Of a stretch of 64,000 nt of DNA, positions 25,927-34,961 are shown piece by piece; position 1 is the stretch's first letter; each line of letters begins with the position of its first letter. A program made the translations under genes and the position numbers. The notes beneath the pieces were generated by a model. The model saw only the letters and a list, made by a program, of their open reading frames with translations. It had not been told where the DNA came from and made no database searches. Source of the stretch: Streptomyces sp. M92 (GTDB lineage Bacteria > Actinomycetota > Actinomycetes > Streptomycetales > Streptomycetaceae); assembly GCF_028473745.1 (NCBI RefSeq), contig NZ_CP101137.1, positions 6,510,001-6,574,000 of the forward strand. The letters are read 5' to 3'.

Positions 25927-27020
25927 CGTTGGTCCAGCAGGTGCCGGGCCTCGTGGAGGGCCTGCCACTGGGGGCCTCGGCGCAGGCGGGCCTGCTGTTC
26001 GAGGAAGCGGCGCAGGCGGGCGAGGTCCTCGGGGCTGTCCTTGGCGGCGGTGCCGGCGAGACAGGAGACGATGTCGGCGGCGTTGCCGGCCTCGCCGCGC
26101 AGGAACCAGCCGCGCAGGCCGACGGCGTGGGCCGTGGAGACGGCTTCGGCGGTGCTCATCACCGCGGCGGGCCGGTCGCTCTGGCCGGGTGCGCCGCGCA
26201 GTTCGCGGAAGGTGCCGACCAGTACCTCGAGGACGTCCCGGTCGGGTGCCCGCTCGACTCCGGACTCGCGGAGCAGCGCGGTGGACTCGGCTTCCACGAG
26301 GGCGAGTTCGGTGTCGAGGTCGGGTATCGGGAAGACGGTCTCGAAGTTGAAACGGCGTTTGAGCGCCGCGCTCATCTCATTGACGCCGCGGTCGCGGGTG
26401 TTGGCGGTCGCGATGACGTTGAAGCCCTGGCGGGCGAAGACCATGCCGTCGTCGCCGTCGAGTTCGGGAACGGCGACGACGCGTTCGGAGAGCAGGGAGA
26501 GCAGGCAGTCCTGGACCTCGAGGGGGCAGCGGGTGATCTCCTCGAAGCGGACGATCCGTCCCTCGCCCATGCCGCGGAGCATGGGGGCGGGAACCAGGGA
26601 GCGGCGGGAGGGGCCTTCAGAGACCAGCAGGGCATAGTTCCAGGAGTACTTGATCTGATCCTCGGTGGTGGCCGCGCCGCCCTGCACGGTGAGTGTGGAC
26701 GTGCCGCTGACGGCGGCCGCGATGAGCTCGGAGAGCAGCGACTTGGCCGTGCCGGGTTCACCGACGAGCATCAGCCCCCGGTTGGTGGCCAGGGTCACCA
26801 GGGCGCGTTCGACGAGCGAGGGGCTGCCGACGAACTTGCGGCTGATGCCGGCGTCGGGGTCTCCGACCACGAAGCGGAGGGCGGCACGGAGACTGAGCTG
26901 CCAGCCGGGCGGCCGCGGGTCGGTGTCCCCGGCACGCAGCACGGCGAGTTCGCCGGCGTGGCGCACTTCTGCGGGCGGGCGCTGCAGGCGGGGCGGATGC
27001 GGGTCGCTCACTGTGGTCAT
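25923..27020 (-). CDS. MoxR-type AAA+ ATPase (YehL-like)
   Basis: A 365-residue AAA+ ATPase. Walker A is GEPGTAKS (residues 87-94); the Walker B strand reads GRIVRFEEI, so the usual DE is EE; sensor-type Asn/Arg residues follow in NVIATANTRDRGVNEMSAALKRRFNFE. Helix-2 insert sequence DQIKYSWNYALL is typical of the MoxR clade. It should form a hexamer that remodels a protein complex, together with the VWA protein. ATG 27020 lies 8 bp after the DUF4132 stop. The open frame upstream to 27530 is shadow. The E-for-D change in Walker B is conservative and may be normal in this subfamily. Confidence 0.9.
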   Translation of the reverse strand: MTTVSDPHPPRLQRPPAEVRHAGELAVLRAGDTDPRPPGWQLSLRAALRFVVGDPDAGISRKFVGSPSLVERALVTLATNRGLMLVGEPGTAKSLLSELIAAAVSGTSTLTVQGGAATTEDQIKYSWNYALLVSEGPSRRSLVPAPMLRGMGEGRIVRFEEITRCPLEVQDCLLSLLSERVVAVPELDGDDGMVFARQGFNVIATANTRDRGVNEMSAALKRRFNFETVFPIPDLDTELALVEAESTALLRESGVERAPDRDVLEVLVGTFRELRGAPGQSDRPAAVMSTAEAVSTAHAVGLRGWFLRGEAGNAADIVSCLAGTAAKDSPEDLARLRRFLEQQARLRRGPQWQALHEARHLLDQR

Positions 27021-27028
27021 GTCGGGGC

Positions 27029-30000
27029 TCACTTGGCGGTGATGTCGGTCAGGTCGGCGAGGATCTCGGAGGCGATGACGGGGTCGATCTCGCCGAGGCG
27101 GTGCGGGTACGCGTGGACGCGCCAGTAGTCGCCGGGGGCGGTGTCGATCCAGATGGTCTCGAGGGTCTGGTCGGGGAACACGTCGACCATGCCGACGGCG
27201 ATGCCCTCGTCGAGGGCGATGACGAGGTGGCGGTCGCGGGTGATCGGGCGGGAGAACCAGCGTTCCACGCCGTTGTCCTCGGGCGTGCCGCGTTCCCAGC
27301 CGCGCTTGGTGAGGCCGAGGAGTTTCCCGACGGGGACGGTGACTCCCTCGAAGCGGGTCAGCCGGTGGCCGGTGGCCTCCTCGTCGGTGAAGGCGTGCAC
27401 GGGACGCCCGAGCTGCGGGAAGGGCTGGAGGATCTCGTAGTCGGCGAAGAGGTCGGCCCACGCCTCGAGTTCGTCTCCCAGATGGAGGGGGTGGGCGAGG
27501 CGCACGGCGGCGTCGGCGGGGAGGGCCCATGCGTCGTCGTGGACGTCGGCGAGGGTGAGGTCCTCGGCGACACGGAACGCGGTCACCGTGCGGTCACCGT
27601 CACCGTCACCGTCACCGTCGCAGTCGCCGAGCCAGACCAGGCGGCGTACCAAGTGGCGCAGCAGGGGGTGTTCGACGAGCAGTTCGCGGAACTCGGCGGC
27701 GGTCCAGGAGCGGCTGGTGACCATGGCGGCCTCCAGGCGGCGCAGCTGGTCGGAGGCAATGGTCCGGACCTCCTTCTTGAGGGCGGCGAACCGCTTGCGC
27801 TCGGCGGGTGCTAGTTCCGGGTCGTCCTTGACGCCCGGGGCCGGCAGCGCCTTGCGGAGCTTGCCGGTCTCGTCGCGGACACAGGGGCGGAGCTGTTCGT
27901 CGAAGGTGACGGTGAAGCGGCGCGGGCCGTAGTCGATGACGGTGCTGCCGTCGTCGGCGAGGCCGAGGTCGGGGACCAGCCGGTCGGCGAGCTGGTCGGT
28001 GGTGAGGCCGAGTCCTTCGGCGACCTCGTCGATCTTCTCCCGGGCCCGCTTCTTGAGGGCCTTGAACGGCACCCGCTGGGAGATGCCGTGCAGATGGCGC
28101 AGGGCGGTGTCGGTGCCGATCGCAGCGAGGACGGTGAGGCCCTCGACGGCCCGGTGGTGGGCGTTCTCACCGGGCCAGGCACGCACGACGGGGGTGAGAC
28201 GGCGGACGGTCTCGTCGTCGCCGAGGAGGCCGAGGGCGTGGAGGGCCCAGCTGTCCTTGGCCGGCATGCCGTGGAACCGCCACGTCTCGCACAGGGCCCA
28301 GGCGAACTCGGCGAGCGAGCCGGCGTCGCACTGCTCGGTGACGATGGCGAGGCCGGGGTAGACGTCACCGGGCTTGGAGATCTGCAGCATGGTCGTCAGG
28401 TGGCGGACGGCGTCCGGGGGCAGGGCGCCGCGGCCGTCGGTGAGCCGGATCTGCGGGAAGAGGGCGGGGTCGGCCCAGGTGCAGGGGGACGGCATCCTCG
28501 CCGGGAGGGCGGCCTCCAGCGGATCACCGGCGAGGAGGTCGGCGACGATCTCCTCGGCCTCGGCGCCGCAGCCCGCGGCGATCTCCCGGACGGTCTCGGC
28601 GCCCACCTCTGCGGCGAGTTGCCTCAGTGCGTGTTCTGCGTGGGTGCGGGGCGTGCCCGCCGGGCCGACGGCGTCGGGAACGAGGAGGGCGGCCGCGGCC
28701 CGGCCGTGGCGGCGGAGCCAGGCGAGAACCGTGGGCCTCAGCGACTGGCGGCGCACCAGCCACTCGGCCATCTGCCGGGCCACCTCGACGCTGCGGTAGG
28801 GCAGCAGCAGGCCGCAGACGGTGGCCGGATACCGGGCGGCGAGCCGGCTCAGCATCGGCAGGGCGTGCACGCCGTGGCGGGCGGCGACTGGCTTGAGGTG
28901 GCTCTCGGTGTCCCAGACGTGCTCGGGGGCGAAGGTGTCGAGCAGTGGGCGTACGACGTCCTCGGGGCCGGTGACGAAGAGCCGGGCGGCGTGGATGTTG
29001 CCCCGCCATGTCCCCTGCTGCATCTGCCGGATCTCGCGGGACCAGTCGTGCTCGCGCCACCAGGGGGTTTCGGCGGCGAGGGTGGCCGCCCAGGCCTCCT
29101 GCTCCCCGGGCTTCCAGGCCACCTCGGCCTGCGGCGCCCCGGGGACGTCGCGGGCCACGCGGGCCTTGCGGCGGGTGCGCTTCCGCGTCCACGGCGGGGC
29201 GATCAGCAGGGCGGGGAGCGCCTCCGCAGGCGCTTCCGCGTCCCGCTCGCCCCGCTTCAGCAGCGGGGCGACGACGGCTGCGGAGGCTTCGGGCAGAGCG
29301 GGCAACGTCTCCTTCGTGAGCTCCGGGTGGGTCACCACGTGCAGGGGCAGCAGCATCCGGGCGAGGGACGCCTGTTCGCCGTCGCCCGCCGCTGCGGCGG
29401 AGAGCAGACGCAGGGCGCGCCGCGGGTAGCGGTTCATGGCGTCGAGCAGGGCGGGGCGGACGTGGCGGTTGCCGCCCTTCTTCAGGAGCAGGCGGAAGGC
29501 GTCGTCCGTGGGCAGTTCGGCGGCCCAGCCCGCGACGTCCCGGTGTCCGTCGGATCCGTAGGCTCCGTCGAACGCGTCCTCCAGCAGCGACCCGACGGCG
29601 GGACCGAGCCGGTTCGCGAGGGTGGCGAGCAGTGGGAGTTTCCAGCCGTTCCAGCCGAGTCGTACTCCTTCGCCGATGCGGGCGATCTGCTCCGGCCGGT
29701 ACAGGGAGAGAAGGAGCATGCGCCGCAGGGCGGAGTCGTTCGGTATCGGACCGTCGCAGCACTCGTCGACCCAGGCATGCTCCTCGGGTACCAGGTAGGA
29801 GACCACGATGCGGCGCTCGACGCTGTCCCGGAGGCCGGTGAGGGCCTCGACGGTCCGCCGTCGGGTCTCCTCGTCGACCGCCGCGAGCAGCTCCCGGACA
29901 CGGGCAGCGGTCTCCCACACGTAGTAGGTCCGGTAACCGGTCGCTCGCCGCAGCGCCGCGTCGTACCGTCGGGAACCCGACTGCTTGTAATGGGGGTCGA

Positions 30001-30352
30001 CACATCCCAGCTCAACGACGGCACGGGCGGCGAACGGCAGGCCGTGTTCGGTCACGCAGGCGTCGACGAGCACGTCGACCATCGTGTAGTGCCAGCCGAC
30101 GGCGATCTCCACGGCGGCTCCGAGCGGAGAGGGCCTGCCCTCCCGGTGGGCCCGGCCCTCCTTCACCAGCTCCGGGTCGCTGCCGGAGGAGGAGAACATT
30201 CCCTCGAACCAGGCCGCCTCCTGCGCGTAGCGGCGAGCGGCCTTCTCCACCGCGTCCTCGGCCGGCTTCGCGGCGGCCCGCGGCGGCGGCAGCGCCCGCA
30301 GCCAGGCGGCGGGCATCTCGAACCGGTCCTCGTCGGCAATGTCCTGGTGCAT
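27029..30352 (-). CDS. DUF4132 (MolR/YehI-like) large protein
   Basis: A 1107-residue protein, mostly alpha-helical, with HEAT-like repeats in the N-terminal two thirds and the DUF4132 domain toward the C-terminus (KALPAPGVKDDPELAP, then ADYEILQPFPQLGRPV). This family includes E. coli MolR/YehI, of unknown function. GGAGG lies 9 nt before the ATG. A short (Asp-Gly)4 run, DCDGDGDGDGD, interrupts it near residue 915 and is encoded by a hexamer repeat. It is the first gene of the five-gene operon and probably a scaffold or WGR-linked partner; no catalytic residues are recognisable. Confidence 0.88.
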   Translation of the reverse strand: MHQDIADEDRFEMPAAWLRALPPPRAAAKPAEDAVEKAARRYAQEAAWFEGMFSSSGSDPELVKEGRAHREGRPSPLGAAVEIAVGWHYTMVDVLVDACVTEHGLPFAARAVVELGCVDPHYKQSGSRRYDAALRRATGYRTYYVWETAARVRELLAAVDEETRRRTVEALTGLRDSVERRIVVSYLVPEEHAWVDECCDGPIPNDSALRRMLLLSLYRPEQIARIGEGVRLGWNGWKLPLLATLANRLGPAVGSLLEDAFDGAYGSDGHRDVAGWAAELPTDDAFRLLLKKGGNRHVRPALLDAMNRYPRRALRLLSAAAAGDGEQASLARMLLPLHVVTHPELTKETLPALPEASAAVVAPLLKRGERDAEAPAEALPALLIAPPWTRKRTRRKARVARDVPGAPQAEVAWKPGEQEAWAATLAAETPWWREHDWSREIRQMQQGTWRGNIHAARLFVTGPEDVVRPLLDTFAPEHVWDTESHLKPVAARHGVHALPMLSRLAARYPATVCGLLLPYRSVEVARQMAEWLVRRQSLRPTVLAWLRRHGRAAAALLVPDAVGPAGTPRTHAEHALRQLAAEVGAETVREIAAGCGAEAEEIVADLLAGDPLEAALPARMPSPCTWADPALFPQIRLTDGRGALPPDAVRHLTTMLQISKPGDVYPGLAIVTEQCDAGSLAEFAWALCETWRFHGMPAKDSWALHALGLLGDDETVRRLTPVVRAWPGENAHHRAVEGLTVLAAIGTDTALRHLHGISQRVPFKALKKRAREKIDEVAEGLGLTTDQLADRLVPDLGLADDGSTVIDYGPRRFTVTFDEQLRPCVRDETGKLRKALPAPGVKDDPELAPAERKRFAALKKEVRTIASDQLRRLEAAMVTSRSWTAAEFRELLVEHPLLRHLVRRLVWLGDCDGDGDGDGDRTVTAFRVAEDLTLADVHDDAWALPADAAVRLAHPLHLGDELEAWADLFADYEILQPFPQLGRPVHAFTDEEATGHRLTRFEGVTVPVGKLLGLTKRGWERGTPEDNGVERWFSRPITRDRHLVIALDEGIAVGMVDVFPDQTLETIWIDTAPGDYWRVHAYPHRLGEIDPVIASEILADLTDITAK
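27594..27617. repeat. TCACCG hexanucleotide repeat in DUF4132
   Basis: Four head-to-tail TCACCG units, encoding Asp-Gly dipeptides on the minus strand, flanked by a TCGCAG variant. It lies in a loop-like insertion of DUF4132. Length changes would stay in frame. Confidence 0.95.
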
Positions 30353-30537
30353 GGCGCTGTTCCTCCCCGCCCCCGGTGCACGGGGACCTCATGAGCAGTT
30401 GCCGATCACGTTAGACCTCGGCACTGACAACGGTCGGGCCCGTGCTCGCCCGGGCAGCGGCAGATCCGCATCGCCGGCCCCTGCCCCATATTGCCGTTCG
30501 CCTCGCCCTGCCAGAGTGCCGGCAGCGAGCCGGCGCC
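30353..30537. other. Upstream region of the yeh-like operon, holds yjbQ 3' hairpin
   Basis: 185 bp between the DUF4132 start and the YjbQ stop; the two genes are on the same strand. It should contain the promoter of the five-gene operon, but no convincing -35/-10 pair was found. The hairpin GCCGGC / GCCGGC (30518-30534, 5-nt loop) just downstream of yjbQ may end its transcript. Confidence 0.45.
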
Positions 30538-30963
30538 TTATCCGAGGAAGCTCAACCGCACCTGACGGTTGTGATTCGAGACGTTGGTGTCCACCAGGCA
30601 CACCGACTGCCAGGTCCCCAGCTCCAGCCGGCCGCCGATCACGGGGAGCGTCGCGTGCGGCGGCACGAAGGCGGGCAGGACGTGGTCGCGGCCGTGGCCG
30701 GGGCTGCCGTGGCGGTGCTGCCAGCGGTCGTCGGCGGGCAGCAGGGTGTGCAGGGCGGTCAGCAGGTCGTCGTCGCTGCCGGCGCCCGTCTCGATGATCG
30801 CGATGCCGGCGGTGGCGTGCGGGACGAAGACGTTGAGAAGACCGTCGCGGCCGGCCGCCGCCTCGCGCAGGAAGGACTCGCAGTCGCCCGTGATGTCGGC
30901 GACCCGCTCCGTCGATCCGGTGGCGAGGTTCAGGACCCGGGTGGTGAAGGCAGCATCTGGCAT
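30538..30963 (-). CDS. yjbQ: YjbQ family protein (secondary thiamine-phosphate synthase enzyme)
   Basis: A 141-residue UPF0047/YjbQ protein with the family motifs FVPHATAGIAIIE, DDRWQHRHG...GHGRDH and GTWQSVCLVD. The invariant His and Asp residues cluster around a putative metal site. E. coli YjbQ has weak thiamine-phosphate synthase activity, but the physiological function is unknown. It is transcribed alone; the next upstream gene is divergent. The ATG at 30963 fits the family's N-terminus. Confidence 0.9.
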   Translation of the reverse strand: MPDAAFTTRVLNLATGSTERVADITGDCESFLREAAAGRDGLLNVFVPHATAGIAIIETGAGSDDDLLTALHTLLPADDRWQHRHGSPGHGRDHVLPAFVPPHATLPVIGGRLELGTWQSVCLVDTNVSNHNRQVRLSFLG

Positions 30964-31018
30964 GCCTCCATCCTGACACCGGGGGAAGACCGAGGCGCGC
31001 TCCGCCGTTGGTAGAAAT

Positions 31019-32098
31019 GTGAACCACACACGTGAGGTCGAGGTCGTCGTCATCGGAGCCGGTCAGGCGGGACTCGCCGCGGCCCATCACCTGCGGCGCA
31101 CCGGGTTCGAGCCGGAGCGCGACTTCGTGGTGCTGGACCACTCCCCCGGGCCGGGCGGCGCCTGGCAGTTCCGCTGGCCGTCGCTGACGTACGGCAAGGT
31201 GCACGGCATGCACGCGCTGCCGGGCATGGAACTGACCGGGGCGGACCCCGCCCGGCCGTCCGCCGAGGTGATCGGCGAGTACTTCGCGGCGTACGAGGAG
31301 ACCTTCGATCTGCGGGTACGGCGGCCCGTCGACGTCCGCGCGGTGCGCGAGGGGACGGACGGGCGGCTGCTGGTCGAGACGTCGGACGGGTCCTGGTCGA
31401 CGCGGGCGCTGATCAACGCGACCGGCACCTGGGACCGTCCGTTCTGGCCGCGTTACCCGGGGCAGGAGACCTTCCGCGGGCGGCAGCTGCACACCGCGCG
31501 GTACGCCGGCCCCGAGGAGTTCGCCGGACAGCGGGTGGTCGTGGTGGGCGGAGGCGCCTCGGGGACGCAGCACCTGCTGGAGCTGGCCCCGTACGCGGCC
31601 GCGACCACGTGGGTGACCAGGCGGCCCCCCGTCTTCCGCGAGGGGCCCTTCGACGAGGAGGCCGGCCGCGCCGCGGTGGCGCTCGTGGAGGAGCGGGTGC
31701 GGCAGGGGCTGCCGCCGAAGAGCGTGGTGTCGGTGACCGGACTGCCGCTGAACGACGCGATCCGGGCGGGGCTGGAGTCCGGTGTGCTGGACCGCCTGCC
31801 CATGTTCGACCGGGTCACCGAGGAGGGCGTGGCGTGGGACGACGGACGGCGGGTGGCCGCCGACGTGATCCTGTGGGCGACCGGGTTCCGGCCCGTCGTC
31901 GACCATCTGGCGCCGCTGCGGCTGCGGGAGGCGGGCGGCGGGATACGGGTCGAGGGGACGCGCTCGGTCGCCGACCCGCGCATCCATCTCGTCGGCTACG
32001 GGCCGTCCGCCAGCACCGTCGGCGCCAACCGGGCCGGACGCGCGGCCGTACGGGGCATCAGGCGGCTGCTGGCCGACGAGGAGCCGGTGGCCGCGTGA
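31019..32098 (+). CDS. FAD/NAD(P)-dependent monooxygenase-like oxidoreductase
   Basis: A 359-residue flavoprotein with two Rossmann nucleotide sites: GAGQAG (residues 13-18) for FAD and VVVVGGGASGTQHL (around residue 175) for NADPH, and the late ATGF motif (ILWATGFRPVVDHL). This layout is that of small flavin monooxygenase/thioredoxin-reductase-like enzymes, such as CzcO-type proteins. It probably oxygenates or reduces a small molecule; no substrate can be named. It starts at GTG 31019 without a clear ribosome site. It stands convergent with the MltG gene, 12 bp apart. Confidence 0.85.
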   Translation: MNHTREVEVVVIGAGQAGLAAAHHLRRTGFEPERDFVVLDHSPGPGGAWQFRWPSLTYGKVHGMHALPGMELTGADPARPSAEVIGEYFAAYEETFDLRVRRPVDVRAVREGTDGRLLVETSDGSWSTRALINATGTWDRPFWPRYPGQETFRGRQLHTARYAGPEEFAGQRVVVVGGGASGTQHLLELAPYAAATTWVTRRPPVFREGPFDEEAGRAAVALVEERVRQGLPPKSVVSVTGLPLNDAIRAGLESGVLDRLPMFDRVTEEGVAWDDGRRVAADVILWATGFRPVVDHLAPLRLREAGGGIRVEGTRSVADPRIHLVGYGPSASTVGANRAGRAAVRGIRRLLADEEPVAA

Positions 32099-32110
32099 CG
32101 CCCCGCCGGG

Positions 32111-32977
32111 TCAGGTGTCCTGTGCCTGGCCCGAGGCGCTCTGCCCCAGGCGGTTGAACTCGGCGACGTTGCGCTGGTGTTCCGCGTAGTCGGCGGTGAA
32201 CCGGGTGTCGCCGGGCTTGACGGTGACGAAGTACAGCCAGTCTCCCGGCGTGGGGTTGATCGCGGCGTGCATCGCGTCCTCGCCCGGGTTGGCGATGGGC
32301 GTGGGCGGCAGCCCCATGCGCTGGTACGAGTTGTACGGGCTGTCGATCTTCGTGTCCTTGGTGGTGGTCTTCAGGGTGGAACGGCCCAGGGCGTAGTTGA
32401 TGGTGGAGTCCATCTGGAGCGGCATGCCGCGTTCCAGCCGGTTGAAGATCACCCGGGCCACCTTGCCCATGTCCTCCTTGGTGGCGGCCTCGGCCTGCAC
32501 GATGCTGGCGATGGTGACCGCCTGGTAGACGTTGAGCGCGTTGCGCTGGGCGCCCGCGGCGATGGGCGCGCCGGTGAACTTCTTGTTCGCCGTGTCGACC
32601 ATGGCCGTCAACAGCTTCTCGGGGGCGGGGTCCTCGCCGAGTGGGTAGGTCGCCGGGAAGAGGTAGCCCTCGGGATTGCCCCCCGCGTCGTTCGGAAGCT
32701 TGAGGTTGGCCTTGGCCAGGGACTTCTTGGTGGTGCCCGCGGGCAGGGCGAGGGTCTTGTCGACGGCCTCGTAGACCTGGGTGGCGCGCCAGCCCTCCGG
32801 GATGACGAGGGACGTGGGACGGGACTCTCCCTCGTCGTCCGTCATGAGCAGCGGCACCGCCACGGCGGTACCGGCCACGATGGCGCCGGTCGCGATCAGG
32901 GCGATGCGGCCCCGGCGCGTCAGTCTGATCGTTCTCCTGGTGCCTCTCGCGCTGCGCGGCGGTGTGTTCGTCTGCAT
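32111..32977 (-). CDS. mltG: MltG-like endolytic transglycosylase
   Basis: A 288-residue single-pass membrane protein: basic cytoplasmic N-terminus, one helix near residues 29-46 (IALIATGAIVAGTAVAVPLL), then the YceG-like domain with SIVQAEAATKEDMGKVARVIFNRL (the Glu in QAEA is the catalytic base), LQMDSTINYALG and SPYNSYQRMGLPPTPIANPG. MltG cuts nascent peptidoglycan and ends glycan strands. It is shorter than the typical housekeeping MltG of Streptomyces, lacking a long acidic N-terminal region, so it may be a second paralogue. ATG 32977 is preferred since the open frame upstream is Pro/Ser-rich shadow. Confidence 0.88.
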   Translation of the reverse strand: MQTNTPPRSARGTRRTIRLTRRGRIALIATGAIVAGTAVAVPLLMTDDEGESRPTSLVIPEGWRATQVYEAVDKTLALPAGTTKKSLAKANLKLPNDAGGNPEGYLFPATYPLGEDPAPEKLLTAMVDTANKKFTGAPIAAGAQRNALNVYQAVTIASIVQAEAATKEDMGKVARVIFNRLERGMPLQMDSTINYALGRSTLKTTTKDTKIDSPYNSYQRMGLPPTPIANPGEDAMHAAINPTPGDWLYFVTVKPGDTRFTADYAEHQRNVAEFNRLGQSASGQAQDT

Positions 32978-33020
32978 GCGGGCACGGTAACCCCGATAAG
33001 CGGACAAACCTGGCATATCG

Positions 33021-34823
33021 TCAGCTTGTCGGCTCCAGTCGGGCGTCCCGGCGGACCAGGGCGGCATACCGTCCGTCCCGCGCCAGCAGCTCCTCGTGCG
33101 TGCCCTGCTCCGCCAGGCGACCGGAGTCGAGGACCACGATGCGGTCGGCGTCCCGGACGGTGGACAGGCGGTGTGCGATGGTGATCGTGGTGCGGTCGGC
33201 GGAGAGGGCGTCGATGGCGGCCTGCACGGCGGCCTCGGTTCGGGTGTCCAGGGCACTGGTCGCCTCGTCCAGAACCAGGACGGGCGGGTCGCGCAGGATG
33301 GTGCGGGCGATGGCCAGGCGCTGCTTCTCGCCGCCGGAGAACCGGTGTCCGCGTTCGCCGACCACCGTGTCGTAGCCGTCGGGCAGCGCGGTGATGTGGT
33401 CGTGGATCTGCGCCGCCCGCGCCGCCTCCTCCAGCTCCGCGTCGGTGGCGTCCGGCTTGGCGAAGCGCAGGTTCTCGGCGACGGAGGCGTGGAAGAGGTA
33501 CGTCTCCTGCGAGACGACGCCGACCGCGCGGGCGAGGGTGTCGAAGTCGAGGTCGCGCACGTCGACCCCGTCGAGGGTGACCCGGCCGCCGGTCACGTCG
33601 TACAGCCGCGGCACGAGGTGGCCCAGCGTGGACTTGCCGACGCCGGTGGGGCCGACGACGGCGAGGCTGCTGCCGGCGGGGACCGTGACGTCGATGCCGC
33701 CGAGGACCGGGCGCCCCTCGTCGCCGTAGCGGAACTCGACGTCCTCGAAGCGGACCTCGCCCTTGACGCGGTCGAGGTGGACGGGGTCGTCCCGCTCGGT
33801 GATGTCGACGGGCAGGTCGAGGTACTCGAAGATGCGCTGGAAGAGGGCGAGCGAGGTCTGGATCTGGACGCCGGTCGACAGCAGGCTCACGGCCGGACGG
33901 AACAGGCCCTGCTGGAGCGAGACGAAGGCGACGATCGTGCCGAGGGAGACGTCGGGGCCGCCGAGCTGGAGGGCGATGCCGGCGGCCCAGTAGATGACGG
34001 CCGGCATGGCGGCCATGACGATCGTGATGACGGCCATCCGCCAGCGGCCCGCCATGTTCGACCGCACTTCCAGGTCGACCAGGCCCTCGGACTCGTCGGC
34101 GAAGGCGCGGGTCAGCGAGTCGGAGCGGCCCATGGTGCGGCCGAGCAGGATGCCGCTGACGGAGAGCGACTCCGTGACGGTGGCGGCCATCGCGGCCATC
34201 TGCTTCTGCCGCTGAGTGGTGATCTTGCGGCGCTCCCGGCCGACGCGGCGGCTGATCCACACGAACACCGGGAGCAGGAGCAGCGAGACGACGGTCAGGC
34301 GCCAGTCGAGCACCACCATGGCGACGATCGTGGCGACCACGCTGGTGAGGTTGGAGACCAGGGAGGTCGCCGTGGAGGTGACGGTGGCCTGCATGCCGCC
34401 GATGTCGTTGGCGATGCGGGACTGGACCTCGCCGGTGCGGGTGCGGGTGTAGAAGGCGAGGGACATCCGCTGGAGGCGGCCGTAGACAGCGGTGCGCAGG
34501 TCGTGCATGACCCGCTGGCCCACGGTCGTGGAGATCAGCGTCTGGAGCACGCCGAAGACGCCGGTGAGGACGGCGCCGAGGATCATGCCGAGGGCCAGCA
34601 GGCTCAGCAGACCGGTACGCCCCTCGGGGATAGCGACGTCGAGGATCTCCTTCAGCAGGAAGGGGGTGGCGACAGAGACGAGCGACGCGGCGCCGACGAG
34701 CAGCCCGACGACCGCGAGACGCCCGCGGTAGGGGCGGAACAGTCTCAGGATGCGGCGTACCTGCCGGGGTTGTTCCTTCGCTTCGGCGGGCGCCTGCCAG
34801 GCGGGTTCGCGATCGGGATGCAT
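33021..34823 (-). CDS. ABC exporter, fused permease and ATPase
   Basis: A 600-residue half-transporter: six membrane helices (residues ~35-320) and a C-terminal nucleotide-binding domain with Walker A GPTGVGKST (391-399), signature FSGGE (a tolerated variant of LSGGQ), Walker B VLVLDEATSALD and switch His in IAHRL. It should work as a homodimer exporting a lipid, drug or peptide. It is divergent from a MarR gene with a clear inverted repeat between them, the classical arrangement of a repressor and a drug-type exporter. AGGAG sits close to the ATG (3-nt spacing). The substrate is not predictable. Confidence 0.92.
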   Translation of the reverse strand: MHPDREPAWQAPAEAKEQPRQVRRILRLFRPYRGRLAVVGLLVGAASLVSVATPFLLKEILDVAIPEGRTGLLSLLALGMILGAVLTGVFGVLQTLISTTVGQRVMHDLRTAVYGRLQRMSLAFYTRTRTGEVQSRIANDIGGMQATVTSTATSLVSNLTSVVATIVAMVVLDWRLTVVSLLLLPVFVWISRRVGRERRKITTQRQKQMAAMAATVTESLSVSGILLGRTMGRSDSLTRAFADESEGLVDLEVRSNMAGRWRMAVITIVMAAMPAVIYWAAGIALQLGGPDVSLGTIVAFVSLQQGLFRPAVSLLSTGVQIQTSLALFQRIFEYLDLPVDITERDDPVHLDRVKGEVRFEDVEFRYGDEGRPVLGGIDVTVPAGSSLAVVGPTGVGKSTLGHLVPRLYDVTGGRVTLDGVDVRDLDFDTLARAVGVVSQETYLFHASVAENLRFAKPDATDAELEEAARAAQIHDHITALPDGYDTVVGERGHRFSGGEKQRLAIARTILRDPPVLVLDEATSALDTRTEAAVQAAIDALSADRTTITIAHRLSTVRDADRIVVLDSGRLAEQGTHEELLARDGRYAALVRRDARLEPTS

Positions 34824-34938
34824 GGGCTCCTACGGAGTTCGGGTGGGTGCGGCGGTGGCGGGCCGGCCGCACGGGACGCATGGACACGCCGGACGGCGGG
34901 GGCGCGGCAGGAGCGCGCCGACCTTACGGACCATAGCT

Positions 34939-34961
34939 CATTGTTACCTATACTCACAATG
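34939..34961. promoter_or_regulatory. MarR operator candidate overlapping divergent promoters
   Basis: A 23-bp imperfect inverted repeat: arms CATTGTTA and TCACAATG in an unusually AT-rich stretch between the ABC exporter and MarR genes. A third half-site (ATTGT, 34976-34980) lies 15 bp downstream of the right arm. The sequence TATACT (34949-34954) inside the repeat is a good -10 element for marR, so bound protein would block that promoter. The binding itself is inferred. Confidence 0.7.

Noticed and set aside
25969..26010. Upstream start for DUF5682 at about 25968.
   Set aside because: It would lie within the MoxR coding region; GTG 25926 makes a normal GTGA coupling.
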